A stretch of 64,000 nucleotides of DNA, from NCBI GenBank assembly GCA_029834535.1, contig JAQMWT010000407.1:124001-188000 (forward strand), read 5' to 3'. The notes under the pieces were generated by a model. The model worked only from the letters and a program-made list of their open reading frames with translations. It had not been told where the DNA came from and did not search any database. Positions 18,393-28,900 of this stretch are shown piece after piece. Positions within the stretch are counted from its first letter, which is position 1. The number at the start of each line of letters is the position of its first letter. A program made the position numbers and the translations under genes. This DNA is from Chrysophaeum taylorii. Its lineage: Eukaryota; Sar; Pelagophyceae; Pelagomonadales; Pelagomonadaceae.

Positions 18393-21368
18393 CAGCGTTG
18401 GGAATTAATTCACTGGGCTCACTTCACTAGGTTCACTGAATTTTCTTCACTTCACTTCACCGAACATTTTCGTCCGAAGTCCAATATTCACTTCACGTTC
18501 ATTCACTTTGGCTGACGGCCAAGTCTGATGAGCCAAGTCGAGCCGCGCTACCTGGAGGTGGAGGATAATGTTGATGATGAGGAGGAGGAGAAATTTAGAC
18601 GCGGAACAGAAGGAGGAAGTTCGCAAGAACGAGCCGATTGCGACGTCGATGTTGTGACGTGGAAAACACGCCCGGCAACAACAAAAGTGGACGATAAACC
18701 GGGGTTTCCCAAGGTGTGGTGGTGGGACTGCGTGCGTCGACACTGAAGGAACATCATCCTGGCCGCGTTGGCCAGTGGGAAGGCGACGACGCACGTGTGT
18801 ATCCGGTGCTGGGAGCGTCTCGAAGTGGTGACGAGAGACTTCAAGAAAGGCACGTGGCAGACAGACGACCATGCCCTCTTGGGGCCCACTTCGAGGCCGC
18901 GCATCCGGAGGGGGATTCGACGAGCTGGGACGTCAACAGCTCACCAAGAAACAGAAGACGGACCAAGAAAAGGATGGCGTCGTCGTTATGACGGCCATGG
19001 GCGGTTGTGGCAGCCTCGAAGGGTAAGTCGGATATAACGAGAGAAACTTCATGGCAATGCCCAGCCAGGCAAAGCACTCGTCCCTGATGGCGTTCTCGGC
19101 GCGGCACTACGTGTACACGTCGTAGCGGATTTTTTCCAAGCGCACCTGTGACTGACGACGAAGATCATCGCAACCTAGTTGAGGCGTAGTATTACCGCGG
19201 CGGTGGCAAAGGGAAAGGCAAGCGCCCTCGTTCATGACTCGAAAGGCGCTGTTTGAATGGGTGGGTGCTGAATACAGTTGCTTTGTTCGAATCTTAATAC
19301 ACGTCGTTACGGTGTGTTATTTATGAAGCGGCTTTCGGCAGTCCATTCGCCCAGGTGCTGCATGACGGCGGGACCCTCAAGGATAAGTTCAAGCGACAGG
19401 CCATTGGCCTATCCTTCATCTGGCCCGATTGGAGTGGCGTTGAGACGCTGTGCCTCGTTCCAGCTCACGACGGAACCGATTCCGGCACGGCTTCCCTGCT
19501 CCGTTCTGTGGTCGCGGAGCGTGCGAGAATCGATATCGATTTGGCGGCGGCCGCAACCATTGTTCAAGACCGGGCTGCAATTGGCGTCGCTGAAGAATTT
19601 TTTGTTGAGGTCGAAGCGTGTGACATGCATGATATATCTCAAAAATCTCGGCAGCGGCATGTGGTGACTTGACACGATCCAGAGGCAAGCAGGTGATCAA
19701 TCCGTTCCCAGCAGGCCAGGAGCTGCTGAACAGTGCCCACGATGAAGCCAAGTACTTTTCTTACGGCGGTACACGTTTGAAGGATCTGCATGCGCTATTG
19801 CCATTACAGCCGGGGAAATAAATCGCCGGAGCTCAAGCTCGACCTCGATAAGACGAGGTTCCGGGCGCGATACCAACTTATTCGTTCCTTGCTGCGTATG
19901 CACCACGTGCTCAAACTGTACACGGCTACCAACATTGGACTCCCCTGGACCATCAGTGATGAGCAATGGGTGGCGTTGGCTGATTTCGAGGCGATTTTTG
20001 CTATAACGGATGAGGCCGTTGTTTTTGTGCAACATGAACACTTATACCTGAGGGCGTGAGCCGCATTGATCAAGCACAACATGATCGAGTCTCTGCGAGC
20101 TGGGACGCCAGAAGTCATTGATCTCCCGAACATAACTGCGAAATCCATGCCACGTAAGACTGTCGATGTTGACGACCTCAGCGAGACCGGCAAATCTGTC
20201 TTGAACGGGCTATTGTTCTCGAATGTGAGCGTCGGTTTTGCAGGAATAATGAAAACTACGTGCGTCACTTCGACTTCGAATTCAACGATCGCGAGCTGAT
20301 TGCCTTCCTTCTTGACTTTCGGACTATCAACTGCCGGCACCTCTCGTCCAATCTGAGAGCTCAGGCCAGGAAGTTGCTCAAGGAAGAATATGTGATTTAC
20401 GCACGGACTGCATTCCACCACGAAAAGGTAAAGACTTCCTCCGAGCCTGCGCCGCCCTCCGAGCCTGCGCCTGCCCGCAGTCTCTTGGCGGCACTCGACG
20501 CACCCCGCGTTTGGGACGACAGTAGTGGCGACGTGCCTTCTTTTGCCATGCCTGAGAACCAGATCCCCGATTTCAATGTGGAGTTTGAACAGGTCTTCAC
20601 TCAATGGATCAGGCTCTCGAGATCGCTCTCAACTGGAAAGAGCATTATCCTGAACTTGAGAAGAAGGATGAAGTCGGCTTCACAGATCTGGCTGTGCTCG
20701 ACGTTGTCGTTGGGAAAGCTGTATCGACTGCTCACCAAGGAGCCGTATGGGTTCCTTCCGGACATGGCGAGAGCCTCTAAGGGTTCAATTGGTACACGTG
20801 GCGCGCAGAGCTACTGTGAGCGCTGCCTGAGCTTTGGAACTCTTGTCCTGACCGAGGGAAAGAAACACGTTGCTCGGCGCGGACGAGACGGACAAAGTTG
20901 CCCTACTGCCAATGAACAAGAATTTCATTGCGGCGGCCCGGATTAAGTACAGGGACCTCGGACACGAGACCGAGTTTTTCAAAAACGCCGAGAGCACCAT
21001 GATTCCCCGAAGACTCTTTGGAGATGGAGGTTGATGAGGAAGAACCAGACGAAGATACCGACGTCGCTCACATCGCCTAAAGTAAGAAACACTGAACCCC
21101 ATCCACGGTAACTCCTCCTTCGTCCCGAAACGCGAATGAATCTAAGAGCACCAGACCTAGGCAATAGCGCGCGGGGGGCACGGAACTGACGGGGCGCGGC
21201 AGGGACCGGCGCTGGCGTTAAAAAAAACAAAAAAAAAAAGTGGCGTTCACTTCACAAAGGTTCACTATGGCCACGTAGGGTGACGTGTTCACTTCAAATC
21301 ACTTCACCAAAAATGCGTGGCTGGTGAAGTGGTTCACGTTCACTTGCTGAAGTGAATTCCCAACGCTG
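18393..21368 (+). mobile_element. hAT-like DNA transposon, decayed
   Basis: The ends are a perfect 14-bp terminal inverted repeat, CAGCGTTGGGAATT (18393-18406, and its complement at 21355-21368), of the CAG..TGGGAA type common in hAT elements. The flanks GTTTCTTT and GTTTTCTT are near-matches for an 8-bp target duplicate. Inside each end, CACTTCAC/GTTCACT motifs recur many times, as subterminal transposase-binding repeats do. The interior has transposase remnants in several plus frames. Superfamily assignment is an inference from ends, BED-like finger and target length. Confidence 0.7.
18752..21030 (+). pseudogene. Transposase remnants (BED-like finger, HDGGT and CDMHD blocks)
   Basis: Order on the plus strand: a C-x2-C...H-x4-H arrangement (CIRCWERLE, then in a shifted frame HFEAAHPE), like a BED finger. 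A catalytic-looking block follows, LHDGGTLKDKFKRQAIGLSF. Next come IVQDRAAIGVAEEF, CDMHD, and then TRFRARYQLIRSLLRMHHVL with LPWTISDEQWVALADFEAI, similar to hAT C-terminal regions. Stops and frame changes interrupt it at least five times, so it cannot encode active transposase. The block motifs recall transposase-like proteins seen in oomycetes and other protists; the match is from memory. Confidence 0.55.
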
Positions 21369-21393
21369 GTTTTCTTCGTTTTACAAGTGGTGG

Positions 21394-21698
21394 TGTGGCG
21401 GCAACTACCGCCTCCTAAGGCTTACCCCTCTTCTAGGGAAACCCTTATTAGGGGCACCCTACTCCGTTCTGATGATGTCAGTTTTCTCTATGACATCATG
21501 TTCCCTGATTTCTGTGATTCAAGTGTTCTTAATCATAAAGCAACAGCCGATCCTCAAGTTGTGAGGATCAGTTGTTTGTGGTTGTGTGGCGGGAGAACGG
21601 CCATCCTCGTCCAGTGACTCCACCAAGGGCACGGACGCGGGCGGCGAGCCAGGATTCGAAGGCACGTCAGGTAGCCCCTAAATTCTCCTTACGCCGCA
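21394..21698 (+). repeat. gypsy-I 5' LTR (305 bp)
   Basis: It begins TGTGGCGG and ends CGCA. The interior contains a palindromic pair around GATGATGTCAG and TATGACATCATG, and an ATAAAG-rich stretch. Compared with the 3' LTR it lacks a 9-bp stretch and has a few substitutions and an extra ATC. Confidence 0.92.
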
Positions 21699-21700
21699 GG

Positions 21701-21718
21701 TGGTGGAGGATATGAGAT
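21701..21718 (+). other. Candidate tRNA primer-binding site of gypsy-I
   Basis: Two bases inside the 5' LTR the sequence reads TGGTGGAGGATATGAGAT. It begins TGG (complement of tRNA CCA-3'), and the complement runs into GAATC, a T-loop-like stretch. Gypsy-II has TGGTGGAGGAATACGAGA at the same place. The tRNA is not identified. Confidence 0.4.
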
Positions 21719-22066
21719 TCGAGCGACTATATCTGTCGCAGGGAACGAGTGCATCTTGCATTCTCTACACGGTCCGGACAAGCCGCGCGCGCCCTGATCA
21801 AGCGCACCGACAAGGAATTCCAGAGGGACCACTGCCGTGGGAAAGTTCCCCGGCCGGTTACGTTGGTCGTCGGAAGTGACGACGCGCGATTCGGTGCTAG
21901 CCGACGCGCAACCCGGGTACCGCTGCCGCAGGCGAGCGGAGTGAGATCGCAACTCACTGAGGCATTGATTGCCGGGCAGAGACGAATTCTGCCGCCCACC
22001 GGACTGATAGATTTGTCGGTGGGAGACGCACGCAACGACGATATTACGCGTGTCGTGGACGAGTAG

Positions 22067-24700
22067 ATGTTCCAGAGTCGAAGGAGCACGAGAACGACGA
22101 CGACTCAACCATTTTGGACCCGCTCTGATCTCGGCCGATTAGAACGAGCCAGAGCCGATATGAAAGACGATGATGCTGCCGACGAGCAGACGCGATATGA
22201 CGAACCGCCAAGCCGCCAGGATGAGACGAGCGAGGGGGACGATGATGATGATACTGATTATGATGATGAGGAAGAAGAGCTGAACTACAACGGCGATGAA
22301 CTGCCGAGGGCGCCGCCGGCGAGACAACCGGCAGCCCATCCAGAACGTGCGCGAGATGATGAACCACCGAACGTTGCAAAGATTTACAAAGCCCATTTAC
22401 GCGAGATACGCCGAGAAAATAAGCGCGCACAAGAAATCCTCACCCGGCTGATAGAAGAAGAGATGCGGCGTGAATGGCTACACCAGAAGAAGATAAAAAT
22501 AATGCAAGAGCAAATGCGGCACGAACACGCTCGATTAGATAAAATACACGAGCAAGTACGATGGTTGACCCGCGAGAGGAATGAGTTGCGTACGCCGAGT
22601 CGCTCGAGGCGAGCGAGCAGTCCGGAGGGAGAATTCCGACCCTCGGAGGTACCGCCGCCCACGCGAACGCGAGCGAAAGTTAGGAAGCCGCGCGACGACG
22701 ACGACGAGTCGTCCGAGATGACCGAAACGTCGTTAAACTACGAGCAAGAGCGATCCAGGTCGAAGGAGCTCACCCAAACCAAAATCCCCACAGAATCGGA
22801 GAATCTGACCGAAACGTCGTTAAACTACGGGCCGAGGCCGACAACCGCTTCTGACCCGGTGTCACCGTTGGTGGCACGATATGATTTGTCGTCAGCTGAC
22901 ACAACCCTCGGTTTTGACGACGCGCCGGAGTTATGTGTGAATCCGATTTACGAGCCCCGTGCAGCCGATGACGCCCAAAGGAATGGACCCGCCGCTGCTA
23001 CGCTCGATGCTATGAGTCTACCTCCGGACATTCAAGTGGATGACACTTCGTCTCCACGATCGATCGACGATGCGTCGCAGAGGATTATCTCGAATGATAA
23101 GCGCGCACCTGTTTACACGCCCATCGAACGTCTCGTGCCCTTTGGTGGCCATTTCTTGACAGATACGACGTTGGGGACGACGCCTTCTTCTTTTGCAGGG
23201 CCCCCCGACGAACCGACTGCAGACGTTTTTGCAGATGTTTTATTCCCTTTGACGATGGCAGACATTTCGTGTGCCGACACTTTTAGTGACGAGGCGATTG
23301 CCGATATTCTAAGCGATGGAGTGGATGATAGGCCGAGTGAAACGGCCGAGAAAATGAATACGAAAGCGGAAGAGGTGAAGAATCTTATAACGCATGAACT
23401 GCCTTTGGAGCTCAGTGAAAGCCCTGGCGTATTACTCACGAACGAAGAGTTCAAAGATTTTCAGCCTGCATATGATGATGGCTATGTGATAAAGAAAGAT
23501 CCCGAACATACCATGAGGGATGAGTATAGCTGCCGCCCGGAATCGAATTTGGATGGGACGATCAGCATGGATAAGAGGAAGATGAGCGTACCGACGATAT
23601 TGATACGACCTCACTGTTTCCTGAGGAAGAAACCGCCAGAGCGGAAAGAAGTGCAATTCCGACCCCGAGGCATGGATTTATTCGCCAACGGAGAGTTAAT
23701 TTACGTTTGGTCGGAGTTTTGTCAAGAAGACGACGCATGTGTCGATGTTCCGATAGACGAGACGATTGAGACAGTTCGGATAGGCTTGGGAGCACCAGTC
23801 GCCTACAGGGACGATCCAGAGGTACTAGGACCTGCCGAACTGACGCCAGAGAGAGACAAAGATAACAAGAGCCCCAGTCGAAGTTCGCGCCGGCACAGAC
23901 GACGCCGATCGCGCGACGACGAATACGACGGAGGCCGACACCAATATAATTTGGGTTTTTTGAGCGCAACGCTCGCGTTTACGACCCCTTGCGGTCAACA
24001 GTTACCATTAGGAGTGATGGTGTACCCGAACACGGACACCCGCACCGACGACGCAGCCGACGCCCTTGCCGCGGTCGCATTCGAAGATCTTGCTCGCCCG
24101 CCGATGGACGAGCCACCCAACGACGTGCTGACCAATCGTCGGTCTTTGGCACAGATTTATGAGCAGATGTCGAGCGATGAACTCGAAGATTCGAGCGATG
24201 AACTCGAAGCTCCACGGTACTGGGAAGGCGATTCAGATTGGGAAGATGAAGAAGCTACGCCTTGTGAACCAGTGTCCGCGATACCGTTATTTGACGAGTC
24301 GTCCACGGACGACCCACCGTTTATTTTTGACGAGGAAGCCCTCGATGCCATCGGCTTATCTTTGGACCCTCCAGGGACTACCTTTGGCGACCAAACTGGC
24401 TGTGAGCCAGACATGGATTTCTGCAGTGATAGCTCGTGTGATCATTCGACGAACGAGACGATGACCAGCGCGAGTAATGCAGACGACGATCTTACGATAG
24501 AGTTGACGTCGGGGACGACGCCATCTTTTCCTGCGGACCCCCCCGAAACGGTTTCGGTTATTGCGGATCGAGCCACGGACACGCCGCCGGAAGAAAAGGA
24601 TAGATTTAAGAAGAAGATTAGCAGCGTTCTCGAGTGGGACGAAGAAGAGCCGACGTGGAACCTGCAGGATTGGTGGACGAGAACTCGGACTTCTTGCTAA
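22067..24700 (+). CDS. gypsy-I ORF1: Gag-like protein lacking capsid and zinc finger
   Basis: This is an 877-residue, strongly acidic product. Residues about 100-185 form a coiled coil with the conserved tail RNELRTPSRSRRASSP, shared with gypsy-II. In gypsy-II and gypsy-III a capsid-like region and a CxxCGFF zinc finger follow. Here they are missing, and the coiled coil runs straight into duplicated short motifs (TETSLNY twice) and two copies of the acidic linker (compare LDAMSLPPDIQVDD with LDAIGLSLDPPGTT). A basic Ser/Arg stretch and the VMVYPNTDT region follow as in the relatives. The frame is open throughout, which suggests recombination rather than decay. It probably needs a helper Gag. 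Confidence 0.7.
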   Translation: MFQSRRSTRTTTTQPFWTRSDLGRLERARADMKDDDAADEQTRYDEPPSRQDETSEGDDDDDTDYDDEEEELNYNGDELPRAPPARQPAAHPERARDDEPPNVAKIYKAHLREIRRENKRAQEILTRLIEEEMRREWLHQKKIKIMQEQMRHEHARLDKIHEQVRWLTRERNELRTPSRSRRASSPEGEFRPSEVPPPTRTRAKVRKPRDDDDESSEMTETSLNYEQERSRSKELTQTKIPTESENLTETSLNYGPRPTTASDPVSPLVARYDLSSADTTLGFDDAPELCVNPIYEPRAADDAQRNGPAAATLDAMSLPPDIQVDDTSSPRSIDDASQRIISNDKRAPVYTPIERLVPFGGHFLTDTTLGTTPSSFAGPPDEPTADVFADVLFPLTMADISCADTFSDEAIADILSDGVDDRPSETAEKMNTKAEEVKNLITHELPLELSESPGVLLTNEEFKDFQPAYDDGYVIKKDPEHTMRDEYSCRPESNLDGTISMDKRKMSVPTILIRPHCFLRKKPPERKEVQFRPRGMDLFANGELIYVWSEFCQEDDACVDVPIDETIETVRIGLGAPVAYRDDPEVLGPAELTPERDKDNKSPSRSSRRHRRRRSRDDEYDGGRHQYNLGFLSATLAFTTPCGQQLPLGVMVYPNTDTRTDDAADALAAVAFEDLARPPMDEPPNDVLTNRRSLAQIYEQMSSDELEDSSDELEAPRYWEGDSDWEDEEATPCEPVSAIPLFDESSTDDPPFIFDEEALDAIGLSLDPPGTTFGDQTGCEPDMDFCSDSSCDHSTNETMTSASNADDDLTIELTSGTTPSFPADPPETVSVIADRATDTPPEEKDRFKKKISSVLEWDEEEPTWNLQDWWTRTRTSC

Positions 24701-25821
24701 AGAAGCCACCAGAACAACCGCTCAGCTACGTACACGAAGCTGCAGCCGACACGGAACCGATCGTCGATGATGGTGATGATCAACCGATGACGAATGAATT
24801 TACAGATGCATTCTGGAAAGACGAAATGAATGATTTATGGGAGGGGTCCTTTGCTTCCAAGAACTACGAAGACCAGGATCCCCGACCAGCGCTGATTCCC
24901 TCCGAGATTGTCTTGGAGGAAGAGCGGGAGCAGCCAGATAAAGAGGCTGCCGCGAGCGTTACGTCGATGACGCCAACAACAGATGATACGAGAGCTCAAG
25001 CCGCGGTATCGATGCCCAACCCCGGAGATGAGCGAGTCAGAGCCCGATGTGCTCACACTTCGTTGACGCCGCGAGACGGCAAGACGTTCGAAGATGATTT
25101 GGTTACCCTCCGTTGTTTAGATACGGGTACTCTTACGTTTATGGCCTGTCACATCTACAGGAATCGTGACGGACCGAAATTCTCGACGACCATCGGTGTC
25201 GATGGAATGGCAGATGTCTCTTATATTTGCCGAGAAATGGTCAGAAAGTTGGCCAAAGATCAGTTGGTTTTCGATGAAGGCGAACTTCCGATTAAGCGCA
25301 AGCTGTACGGATCAGGGTTGAATACGACGACGATCTATCGTTGGATCGCGATTCGGGTCGCCCTCGCCGACAACATCGCTGCCCCCATTGTCGCTATTGT
25401 AGCCGATACGAACTATCTGTTCCTGTTGGGAGGGCGCGATATACGAGTCTTAGGAGCCGTCGTGGACTACCCCCACGATCGAATCTGCCAAGTCGTCTAC
25501 GGGCGCAAGAAGATTAAGTTCAAGGATGAACGAATCGATGCACCAATCGTGACCTTTCGATCTATTTACGATCGAGATCCGATAACCGTGCCGATTTACA
25601 ATCATCAACACGATGCCTTTCGGAAGAGTCTCGACTTGGTCAAGGCTCGAGTTTACGCTCGTTTGAGCACGATTAAAGATCTCCGAAGCCCGCCGCCGGA
25701 ACGTACGGTAGCCTTGGCTACGCGGGGACATGCTACGACCAAACTCTCCCCAGCTCCGGGAGAAGGCGCGCGAGAAGTAGTGGCCTACGCTGCGCGCACG
25801 CTTCAGATCGAGCCCGGTTAA
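24634..25821 (+). CDS. gypsy-I ORF2: retropepsin-like region
   Basis: An open frame of about 395 codons overlaps the end of ORF1 by 67 nt in the -1 frame. Its first codon in the overlap is not ATG, so expression by -1 frameshifting is plausible. The C-terminal half looks like a retroviral-type aspartic protease: TTIGVDGMADVSYI in place of the usual Asp-Thr/Ser-Gly-Ala motif, and a flap/end region YLFLLGGRDIRVLGAVVDYP. The key Asp-Gly order is altered (DGMA), so activity is uncertain. The frame ends with TAA. The same frame then continues with protein-like sequence (MGQVFVATFAENEQLGVVEG) up to the frame change that leads into ORF3. ORF2 and ORF3 were therefore probably one Pol frame. Confidence 0.6.
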   Translation: MGRRRADVEPAGLVDENSDFLLKKPPEQPLSYVHEAAADTEPIVDDGDDQPMTNEFTDAFWKDEMNDLWEGSFASKNYEDQDPRPALIPSEIVLEEEREQPDKEAAASVTSMTPTTDDTRAQAAVSMPNPGDERVRARCAHTSLTPRDGKTFEDDLVTLRCLDTGTLTFMACHIYRNRDGPKFSTTIGVDGMADVSYICREMVRKLAKDQLVFDEGELPIKRKLYGSGLNTTTIYRWIAIRVALADNIAAPIVAIVADTNYLFLLGGRDIRVLGAVVDYPHDRICQVVYGRKKIKFKDERIDAPIVTFRSIYDRDPITVPIYNHQHDAFRKSLDLVKARVYARLSTIKDLRSPPPERTVALATRGHATTKLSPAPGEGAREVVAYAARTLQIEPG

Positions 25822-25922
25822 ACTTACAATTTACCGGTTATTTTGTCGAAACCTATGGAAATGGGACAGGTTTTCGTCGCTACTTTTGCTGAGAACGAGC
25901 AGCTGGGAGTTGTCGAAGGAAT

Positions 25923-28900
25923 GTGTTCTTCTTCGAAGAGCACGACCGGTCCGCTGCTCGGGTTGCGGTTACTGCCGCGGAAGAAGTGCCGACGCTCGTC
26001 ACTCAAGGCGAAGTCCTCGCCATGGGCGATATCGTTAGGTATGAAGATGAGTTGAACGTCTCTACGATCAACGAACTTACGAAAGAATGTGAAGAAGGAT
26101 ACGACAAGGGGAGCCTTTCTTTCACCGTTTCCGTCGCTAGTCATTTGACGCATTGCGACGCGTCTCCCCCGCCGATGTTGCTAAGCACGGCGCAGAAGGA
26201 CGCTACGACCGCTATGGCGGACAAGTCCTCCCTCAAACGACCCGAAGGCGACGACGATTTTGCTCGAAGGTCGGAAGAAGATGAAAAGAAGTGCCGCGAG
26301 ATCACCGAAGCGGAGATCCGCCGCCGATACGAAAAGGTTCAATGGCTTCCAATCACTTATCGCAAGGTGGTGATGCTGTTCAGTGGAGCCGGAGGCAGTA
26401 CTTTAGGTCTCCAACGAGCCAACGAATTGTGTGGGACGTCGTTTCGAGTCGTGCTAGCACTCGATGCGTCGGACACCGCCAACCAGATCCACCATAAGAA
26501 TTTTCCGAACATTCCTGTGGTGCAGCACACACTGTGTGGTCGCTATGTTACAACCTTACGGTTGATTGAATCTTATTTACCCTACGCGGAATGGTCGTCG
26601 TCGATGTGTGTCGCGTCGCCACCCTGCGTACACTCCGCTCTGTGCAACTTGACTTCCAGAGATGTCGGGAAGGGAGTCACCGCTACCCACTGGACGATGA
26701 AATTATGCAAGATGGCTGGTTTCTTCATGTGGTTGATAGAGCAGGAGGCCTCGATTATTTCTTACGTTGCACGTTTGCACCCTTACGTGTACGTCGTCAA
26801 TTTTTACGACATAACGCCCAGTTTGATGAGCTGTCGCGTGCGATTGTTGGTTTCCAGCCATCCGCTCCATTTGCGCGCAGTTCCAATGACTTGCAAGAAT
26901 ATGCAACAAGAGTTCGCCGCTGCGCTTGGCTACGCCGACGAACGACATTTACTTCAGATGAACAATTTAGGATCATCACGAGCCGCGACAGACGCAGCTT
27001 ATACCGTTACGCGTGTCCCGCTTCGTGTAGGACCGCACCGTTCCGATTACAGATCTTTGAATCTGAAAATGATTTCGGAGTTGCTGACAATGCCCCTTGA
27101 TTTTGATTGGGCCGGCTTCTCCAGGACGACCTCGTTGAAACACTTGGCGTCCGTCGTGCCACCAGACACGATGACCTTATTAGTACTCGATCTGCGCAAC
27201 TCTGTGACCAAGGATTTTCACCTGAGCGGCGAAGCTTTGCCGTCAGCGTTGAGTCCTGCAGACTTCGATGTGCCATGGAAAGATGCGCCGCGCGATGCGG
27301 AGTGTGCACCGCTGCCGCAAACTCCCGAGCATGTCAAGGATAACGAAGCAATGAAAGTTCAAATTCCTACGAAGGAAGAAGTTGACAAGGTTGTGCAGGA
27401 GCTGGGAATTCCTGACAATCCGCACTTAGATGACGAGGCGAAACTGATGCTCCGTCACTGTGTGCAATATTCTTGGGCCTTTTTCGACCCGATTATGAGA
27501 CCTGTGGACTCGCCTCCTGTGTCTCTACGATTCAAAGACGCGAATCCGCGACCGATAAAGATGACGCCCTACCGATTGACGCCTGCGAAGCTCGATTGCC
27601 TCCGCAAGCAGATCAGCGAGTGGTGCCGGGATGGAGTCATTCGTCCGGCCAACTCACCTTGGGGCTTTCCTGTGTTGATGCTTCCGAAGAAAGGAGCTGA
27701 GATTGGAACGTCAAACGCGTTCCGTGCTGCAGTTGACTTACGTCAGCTCAACGATCAATTGGTCAATGACAGTTGGCCGAACATTCGACAAGATGATGCT
27801 TTAGCCTTTCTCGCGATGAGACGATGGCGGACATGCATTGATATTAGATGGGGATACCACAACCTTCGTCTGGATCCGGCAGCGCAGAACGCTGTCACGA
27901 TGGTTAGCCCACTTGGCGCTCACAGTTTCTTGCGATTACCTCTAGGTGTGAAGACGGTCGGAGCTCTTTTCTGCAAGCAAATGGCGAGCGACCTTTCGAA
28001 ATGGATGTATCAAGACTTGGTTGCGTTTGTTGACGATATTATGATGGGATCCGACGATCTTCATCGACATTTACAAGTTTTGATCGAAGTGATGTGTCAT
28101 TTGGCACAGAGAGGGTACAGCGGTCGAACCGCGAAGTTCCACCTTCTCAAGGATGATATAGAATTTCTGGGACACATTTCTACCCCAGAAGGCTTGAAGC
28201 CGAATCCGAAGACGCTGGAAGCACTGCAGAAGATGCCGATTCCAGGTACTTTACCGAATACTTTCCCGAAGACCCAGATACGCTCTTTCATCGGCATGAG
28301 TAATTACTGCCGGCGATATGTGAAGGGCTACTCGAAGATCGTGGAACCGCTGAGACGATTATGCCTCGAAGGTGTAAAGTTCGAGTGGACGCCCGAGTGT
28401 CAGAAAGCTTGGGATACGATTATTGAAGCTTTGGTTGATTCCCGTGGAGTCTACCACCCCGATTATGATCTGCAGATCCGATCCGATGCTTCCAAGGATG
28501 GACTTGGAGCATATCTCTTCCAGATTGTCGAAGTCAAGGACGATGCTGGAAGAGTGACTCGAGAAGAACGAGTGATTGAATATTGGAGCCGAGCTGTGCC
28601 GAAGGAGATGCGCAATTACGAGCCCCGTCGGCTAGAGCTGCTGGCAGTTATACTTTCTCTAGAGCACTTTCGAGCCTACATCGAAGGGCACAGGACTGTT
28701 TTGGAGACCGATCACCGAAATTTGACGTTTTTACGTAAGGCGACGCACTCGTCTGGCCAGCTTGCTCGTTGGGCGATGCGCCTCGCTAATTTTGACCCTG
28801 AACTTGGTTACAAGCCGGGAATGTCACTGGGAATGAGTATCCCTGACTGTCTCTCCCGCAACCCGATAGATCATGTCATCGAGACTGACGAGTTTGGAGA

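Noticed and set aside
17437-18408. 323-codon plus-strand frame over the amine oxidase gene
   Set aside because: It is the shadow of a gene with unambiguous FAD motifs on the minus strand.
26361-27200. Methyltransferase as a separate host gene interrupted by the retrotransposon
   Set aside because: It is in one unbroken frame with RT and integrase and lies within matched LTRs, with no stop or junction between the domains.
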